From: Vulcanisaeta distributa JCM 11217
GTDB taxonomy: Archaea > Thermoproteota > Thermoprotei > Thermoproteales > Thermocladiaceae
Direction of reading: 5' to 3'
Assembly: GCF_001316005.1 (NCBI RefSeq)
Contig: NZ_BBBJ01000007.1
Location: forward strand, 98,392 to 162,391
Length of the DNA stretch: 64,000 nucleotides
In this document: piece after piece, positions 60,468-64,000 of the stretch
Layout of the letters: every line of letters begins with the position of its first letter
Position numbering within the stretch: position 1 is the stretch's first letter
The notes under the pieces: model-generated
What the model was told of the DNA's origin: nothing
Database searches by the model: none
Seen by the model: the letters and a program-made list of their open reading frames with translations, nothing else
Translations under genes and position numbers: made by a program

Positions 60468-60863
60468 ATGGGCCTGGTCTATGTTGATGCCGTGATTAAG
60501 CATGGAGACAAGTCCGTACCAGTTAAGCTACTTGTCGATTCAGGGGCCATATACACGGTCTTAAGAAGAGATGTTTGGGAGTACCTCGGGCTTAGGCCTA
60601 TGCAGGAGATGGAGTTTGTCCTTGCTGACGGTACCGTAATTAAACGATGGATTTCAGAGGCTATAATCGAATTGAGGGGTTATGGTGAGAGACACGCGCC
60701 TGTTGTGCTTGGTGAGACGGAGGATGAGAACCTACTTGGTACAGTCACGCTTGAGATATTCGGGGCTCGTCTTGGACCCATTCAGGAGGGAGTTACGCCC
60801 AGCCAGGATGCTAATGAAGTGAAGAGTTTAAACTATAATACAAATACATTATTGCATCACTGA
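60468..60863 (+). CDS. Retropepsin-like aspartic protease (clan AA)
   Basis: A 131-residue protein with MGLVYVDAVIKHGDKSVPV, the active-site loop LLVDSGAIYTVLRRDVWEYL (DSGA, then I where the family usually has T), the flap-like FVLADGTVIKRWISEAII, and APVVLGETEDENLLGTVTLE. It matches the widespread archaeal retropepsin-like family; substitution of Thr by Ile after DSGA may weaken activity. Its stop overlaps the next gene's ATG (TGATG), so the two are coupled. Confidence 0.85.
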   Translation: MGLVYVDAVIKHGDKSVPVKLLVDSGAIYTVLRRDVWEYLGLRPMQEMEFVLADGTVIKRWISEAIIELRGYGERHAPVVLGETEDENLLGTVTLEIFGARLGPIQEGVTPSQDANEVKSLNYNTNTLLHH

Positions 60864-60997
60864 TGTGCGGTAGTGTTGTAATTACGATAATGGTGCCAAA
60901 GGAATTGAAAGAAATTATGGACAAGGATTCAGGCATAATTAATTGGAGTGAGGAAATTAGGAACTTCATAATTATGCAAATCACTGAAATTAAGTAG
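60863..60997 (+). CDS. Small CopG/VapB-like antitoxin
   Basis: A 44-residue protein, MCGSVVITIMVPKELKEIMD followed by KDSGIINWSEEIRNFIIMQI. The strand-helix-helix pattern VxVPKELKEIMD...WSEEIRNFI is that of crenarchaeal VapB/CopG-type antitoxins. Usually a longer C-terminal part and a PIN toxin follow; here a stop comes soon and only short remnants without an intact PIN frame lie between 60998 and 61097. It may be solitary or truncated. Confidence 0.55.
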   Translation: MCGSVVITIMVPKELKEIMDKDSGIINWSEEIRNFIIMQITEIK

Positions 60998-61097
60998 GAG
61001 GAGGCATTGAACTTAATGTAGGGCTTCCCATTAGTTATTTTAGCTCGTGCCTGTGCAATAAACTTAATTAGCAGGTGACTATGCCCTGGACCTTGTT

Positions 61098-61442
61098 ATG
61101 TGGAGGAGGGTTTCCATACTGGTCAAGGTTTTTGAGAAGAGGAATTCCGTGATTACCTGGGTTGATAATAAGCCGATACTCGTGGTTAAGTACGGAGATA
61201 ATTACTACGGGATGCTCGCCATATGCGCCCACATGGGGGGGTGCGCCTTACTAACGGATGTCGATGGTTACGTAGCCACATGCCCAGCACACCAGGCCAA
61301 GTACGACGTTAGGACTGGCGAGATGATAGAGAAACCGCAGGTAAGGCCTGATGTGAAGTGTGAGTATGCTGATGTAAAAGCACCACTACCAACCTACAAG
61401 GTCAGAGTCACCCAGGATGGATTTCTCGAGATTGATGTTTAA
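61098..61442 (+). CDS. Rieske [2Fe-2S] ferredoxin-like protein
   Basis: A 114-residue single-domain protein. The cluster ligands are in CAHMGGCALLTDVDG (C-x-H) and VATCPAHQAKYDVRTGEM (C-x-x-H); the first box is normally CxHxGxxL, so the G7 run at 61235 has added one glycine. No membrane helix, so it is a soluble Rieske ferredoxin like those serving oxygenases or nitrite reductases rather than a bc1 subunit. Partner unknown. Confidence 0.88.
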   Translation: MWRRVSILVKVFEKRNSVITWVDNKPILVVKYGDNYYGMLAICAHMGGCALLTDVDGYVATCPAHQAKYDVRTGEMIEKPQVRPDVKCEYADVKAPLPTYKVRVTQDGFLEIDV

Positions 61443-61473
61443 GAAATGGCACTAAAAATGATAAATAAAAAGT

Positions 61474-61579
61474 TCATTTGAGTAATGCGGCATACCTCAG
61501 ACCTGAATCCTCATTATAGAATTCAGAATCAGTGAATAAGTCGAAAAATTATAACATTAGTATCAATTATCGCCTTCAC
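61474..61579 (-). pseudogene. Truncated VapC-type PIN toxin remnant
   Basis: GTG 61579 opens VKAIIDTNVIIF, the N-terminal strand of a PIN domain with its first metal Asp. One T overcall then shifts the frame, and DLFTDSEFYNEDSGLRYAAL follows, ending at 61474 after LLK. About 34 of some 130 residues remain; the rest of the PIN domain is absent because the Rieske gene lies beyond. Its start overlaps the AbrB-type antitoxin stop by 17 bases, the usual VapBC arrangement. Confidence 0.55.
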
Positions 61580-61795
61580 AATCTAATGCGTTCTTTTCAA
61601 TGCCGGTCTCAATATCCTTAAGCGTCAATTTCCTACCAAACGTAAGTCTCCTTCTATCGTCTAATACTTCCTAAATATTATCTTGTCATCCTCAACGTAA
61701 ACTATTAGCACATCGCCAACCCTAATACCAAGCCTCTCCCTAATGCCCGCGGGTATCGTAACCTGAAAATTCCTAGTAACCTTAACCCTTTTCAC
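61563..61795 (-). CDS. AbrB/VapB-family antitoxin (frame broken near 61668)
   Basis: About 77 residues. GTG 61795 opens KRVKVTRNFQVTIPAGIRER and LGIRVGDVLIVYVEDDKIIF, the swapped-hairpin AbrB DNA-binding domain. One lost G near 61668 (aaggtatta read as aagtatta) links to LDDRRRLTFGRKLTLKDIET, the toxin-binding tail. The cognate PIN toxin downstream is truncated. Antitoxins of this type repress their own promoter, which would lie at 61800-61855. Confidence 0.75.
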
Positions 61796-61855
61796 ATTAG
61801 GTTTCTATTTAATTTACTATATCGATTTAAATCTCACTATTGAGACTAATATGAT

Positions 61856-63256
61856 TTAGTCAGGGAAAAACATGCCCTTCTTTACGTTCAATACCCCCCC
61901 CTTACTATCCAGTGCTGCCTTTATTGATCTTAAAACATCAAGCGCATTACCGAGCTCGTGCCTTAACCATCTTGAACGCACAATGCCAATACCGTGATGA
62001 TGACTTATGGATCCGCCATTCCTTAACGTAGTCTCCATGGCCCTATCCCATATCTCCCAGTAGGTATTTTCGTCAGGCCTAAATAGTACTGTGAAGTATA
62101 TGCATGCGCCATTTATGTATAAATGCGATATGTGAGCCATTACACCCACAACGCCACTAACCCTCAACAGGGAATCCCTAAAGTCCTTATATAATTGATT
62201 AATCCTTGACCAGGTTGTTGAGACTTCTATTGTGTCGAACCAAAGCCCATACTTCTTAATAGTCTCCATCTCCTCCTCGACGTTGAATCTGGTCCTCAGC
62301 CAATCCTCAAAGTACTTACTCCCCACATACTCACCACCGTGACCCCTAATAACCTCATCAGCCCTCCTCCACAGCGCTTGAACTAAGTCGTCATAGTAGC
62401 CCTCAAAACTAATTATTAATAATGGCTTATTAATACCAAACCTAATCGATGCCTCCTGCTCATCATAAAGCCTGGCAACTGCTGGAACGACCCTTTTCAC
62501 CATCAATTCCCTGAGGGCCTCAACACCCTGCTCAAGGGTGTTAAATCTATATGCGCCATAAATGGTGTGTGTTGGTAATGGTACAATTCTAAGCACAGCC
62601 TTTGTGATAACGCCGAGCATGCCCTCCGAACCAATGAATAGGTACTTAAGTGATGGGCCTGTGGATGCGCGTGGAACGTTGTTACTCCTCAACCAGGTTA
62701 TTTCACCATTGGGTAGGACAATCTCAAGGTTTATTACCATGTCCTCAATATTACCGTACAACGTACTGTACTGGCCTGAGCTCATTGTCGCTATCAAGCC
62801 TCCTATTGTTGCGTAATTGAAAGATTGCGGGATATGCCTAAGGCTATACCCCCCCACCTCATTTAGCTTGGTCTCAACATCTCTCAACCTGGCGCCGGCC
62901 TCAACGGTCACTAATGAGTCATAGGTATTAATGTCTATGACCCTATTCAACTTGGACATGTCGATAATTATTGATCCGGCGCCGTATGAGGCGCCAGTGA
63001 CGCTTGAACCACCGCCATAAACAACCACAGGCACTACATCACTGCCCTCATTAATTACTCTTAAGGCCAGTGATATATCATTTACGCTCTCAGGCACAAT
63101 AACTGCTAAAGGCTTTGGCAATTCCTCATTAAGCAATTGCTCACGCATCATTAATAAAGGCCAAAAATCCCTGGAGTACCTCCTTAAAGCTTCGTCGCTC
63201 GTAATTACCTTATCACGACCTAACGCGTTAATCAACCTCTCAATCACGTCCCGCAT
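61856..63256 (-). CDS. FAD-linked oxidase, alkyldihydroxyacetonephosphate synthase-like
   Basis: A 466-residue FAD enzyme of the VAO/PCMH type: LAVIVPESVNDISLALRVIN, the FAD-phosphate loop VVYGGGSSVTGASYGAGSII, YATIGGLIATMSSGQYST and the C-terminal SISHHHGIGIVRSRWLRHE, whose triple His is typical of alkyldihydroxyacetonephosphate synthases. Plain archaea do not need that reaction; with a glycerol kinase gene overlapping it upstream, oxidation of glycerol phosphate to dihydroxyacetone phosphate is a sensible inference. C7/C8 runs at 61894 and 62849 add glycines in SKGGVLN and EVGGYSL. Confidence 0.85.
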   Translation of the reverse strand: MRDVIERLINALGRDKVITSDEALRRYSRDFWPLLMMREQLLNEELPKPLAVIVPESVNDISLALRVINEGSDVVPVVVYGGGSSVTGASYGAGSIIIDMSKLNRVIDINTYDSLVTVEAGARLRDVETKLNEVGGYSLRHIPQSFNYATIGGLIATMSSGQYSTLYGNIEDMVINLEIVLPNGEITWLRSNNVPRASTGPSLKYLFIGSEGMLGVITKAVLRIVPLPTHTIYGAYRFNTLEQGVEALRELMVKRVVPAVARLYDEQEASIRFGINKPLLIISFEGYYDDLVQALWRRADEVIRGHGGEYVGSKYFEDWLRTRFNVEEEMETIKKYGLWFDTIEVSTTWSRINQLYKDFRDSLLRVSGVVGVMAHISHLYINGACIYFTVLFRPDENTYWEIWDRAMETTLRNGGSISHHHGIGIVRSRWLRHELGNALDVLRSIKAALDSKGGVLNVKKGMFFPD

Positions 63257-64000
63257 CTCATCCCCTCAACAAACCTCCTAACAACATCCCTACTTAATGA
63301 TAATTTCTCCTCACCAGGTTTAATGCGTAACTCCACGTTGACGTGGACACCCCCCCTAATAATGTCATTTAACGTCCAGTCACCTCTAAAAACTTTCAAT
63401 AGCGCCGCAACACCCCCCTAGCCGTAGCCTCCACATCCCTCTGTCTCTCAACTACGGTATTTAACGCCGTAGCCAATAACCTAAGGAACAATACACTCCT
63501 TGATAAACCACCATCAACCCTAACAACACTAACTCTAGAGTAATCCCTAATTTTATCGAAAATGAGACCTATCAATTGAACGATACCCTCAATAACAGCC
63601 CTCACGAAGGACTCCTTTGTGGTATTGAGCGTTAATCCATCAATTAAACCCCCCCTGGCGCACGGCCTCGGTGGTACATTAACACCTGCCAATGCTGGTA
63701 CAACCACTATACCCTGAGTATCAACATTAGCTAAACTATCCAACTCCTGCGGTGAAGACAATAACCCAAGCCTAATTAACCAATCAATTACTGAACCAGT
63801 CGCAGGCAGGAAACCCTCAATGCCATAATACACGTTACTGCCATACTTGAGTATGAGGAGCGGTAGTAAACCACCGCCAGTAAGCCTGAATCCATCAGTG
63901 ACTGCGTCCACGAAGGAGCCAGTACCATTGGTGACCTTACCGCAACCAATGCTTAGGCAACCCTCACCAACCATTGCCGCCTGTTGATCAGCTATTAAAA
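63244..64000 (-). CDS. FGGY-family kinase, probably glycerol kinase (5' end outside window; frame broken at 63413)
   Basis: C-terminal ~250 residues of a sugar/glycerol kinase: ADQQAAMVGEGCLSIGCGKV and TNGTGSFVDAVTDGF (the DQQAA and K-x-TxGTGxF motifs of glycerol kinase), YYGIEGFLPATGSVIDWLIR, CARGGLIDGLTLNTTKESFV (normally ARG-x-x-GLT; C7 at 63649) and VDGGLSRSVLFLRLLA. The open frame ends at a C6 run (63413-63418); four bases restore ARGVAALLKVFRGDWTLND and a stop at 63244, inside the start of the FAD oxidase gene (13-base overlap). The two genes form an operon for glycerol use. Confidence 0.85.

Noticed and set aside
61000..61097. PIN toxin after the small antitoxin at 60863
   Set aside because: Only short unconvincing fragments in changing frames; no acidic PIN motif found.

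Overview
The window looks like a chromosome segment of a hyperthermophilic crenarchaeon of the Thermoproteales, most like Vulcanisaeta or Caldivirga. Pointers are the archaeal information-processing genes (Nop5, fibrillarin, Trm1, TIP49, a beta-CASP RNase, AlaX, ribosomal protein L5), TATA boxes placed about 25-28 bases before start codons (leaderless genes), moderate G+C, and respiratory genes (succinate dehydrogenase, futalosine menaquinone pathway, AhbC/AhbD-like haem enzymes, membrane pyrophosphatase). The genus is an inference. I saw no rRNA, tRNA or CRISPR array.

Layout. 0-3.6 kb: ABC-2 permease end, PEBP, ilvD, an RNA-binding protein, folE. 3.7-9.3 kb: coiled-coil surface protein and ABC ATPase, divergent from an MMPL pump. 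9.3-13.6 kb: two unknown genes, then a molybdenum-hydroxylase large-subunit gene whose middle is replaced by an A+T-rich LAGLIDADG gene. 13.7-26 kb: roadblock protein, MFS carrier, HAD, DUF47, TIP49, RNase J-like, two radical SAM proteins, histidine phosphatase, M24 peptidase. 26-41 kb: hppA, ppdK, TauE, nop5-flpA, HTH regulator, trm1, UPF0200 kinase, second HTH regulator, sdhBCD. 41-47 kb: two aminotransferases, AAA ATPase, PadR, M20 peptidase, AlaX. 47.2-51.1 kb is accessory: an element bounded by inverted long palindromes, a small hydrophobic peptide gene, an M48 membrane protease, a polytopic membrane protein, a nuclease-like protein, a retropepsin-like protease and a minimal nucleotidyltransferase. 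51-64 kb: MFS carrier, rpl5, lysA, thioesterase, CoA-transferase, mqnE-mqnA-mqnD with divergent mqnC, toxin-antitoxin remnants, Rieske protein, and a glycerol kinase/FAD oxidase pair.

Reading warning. The sequence holds about 100 G or C runs of six to eight bases, mostly exactly seven. Where protein families are well known, the run usually adds one Gly or Pro inside a conserved motif (four bases become seven), and runs of five or six coincide with broken frames. A second class of single-base losses, mostly in GG or CC pairs, breaks many more genes. I therefore describe split reading frames as single genes and mark the break points. The likeliest cause is sequence error, but the regularity of the pattern makes it the most unusual global feature here. 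The most interesting candidate system is the small peptide/M48 protease/membrane protein cassette at 48.2-49.9 kb beside the palindrome-bounded element.
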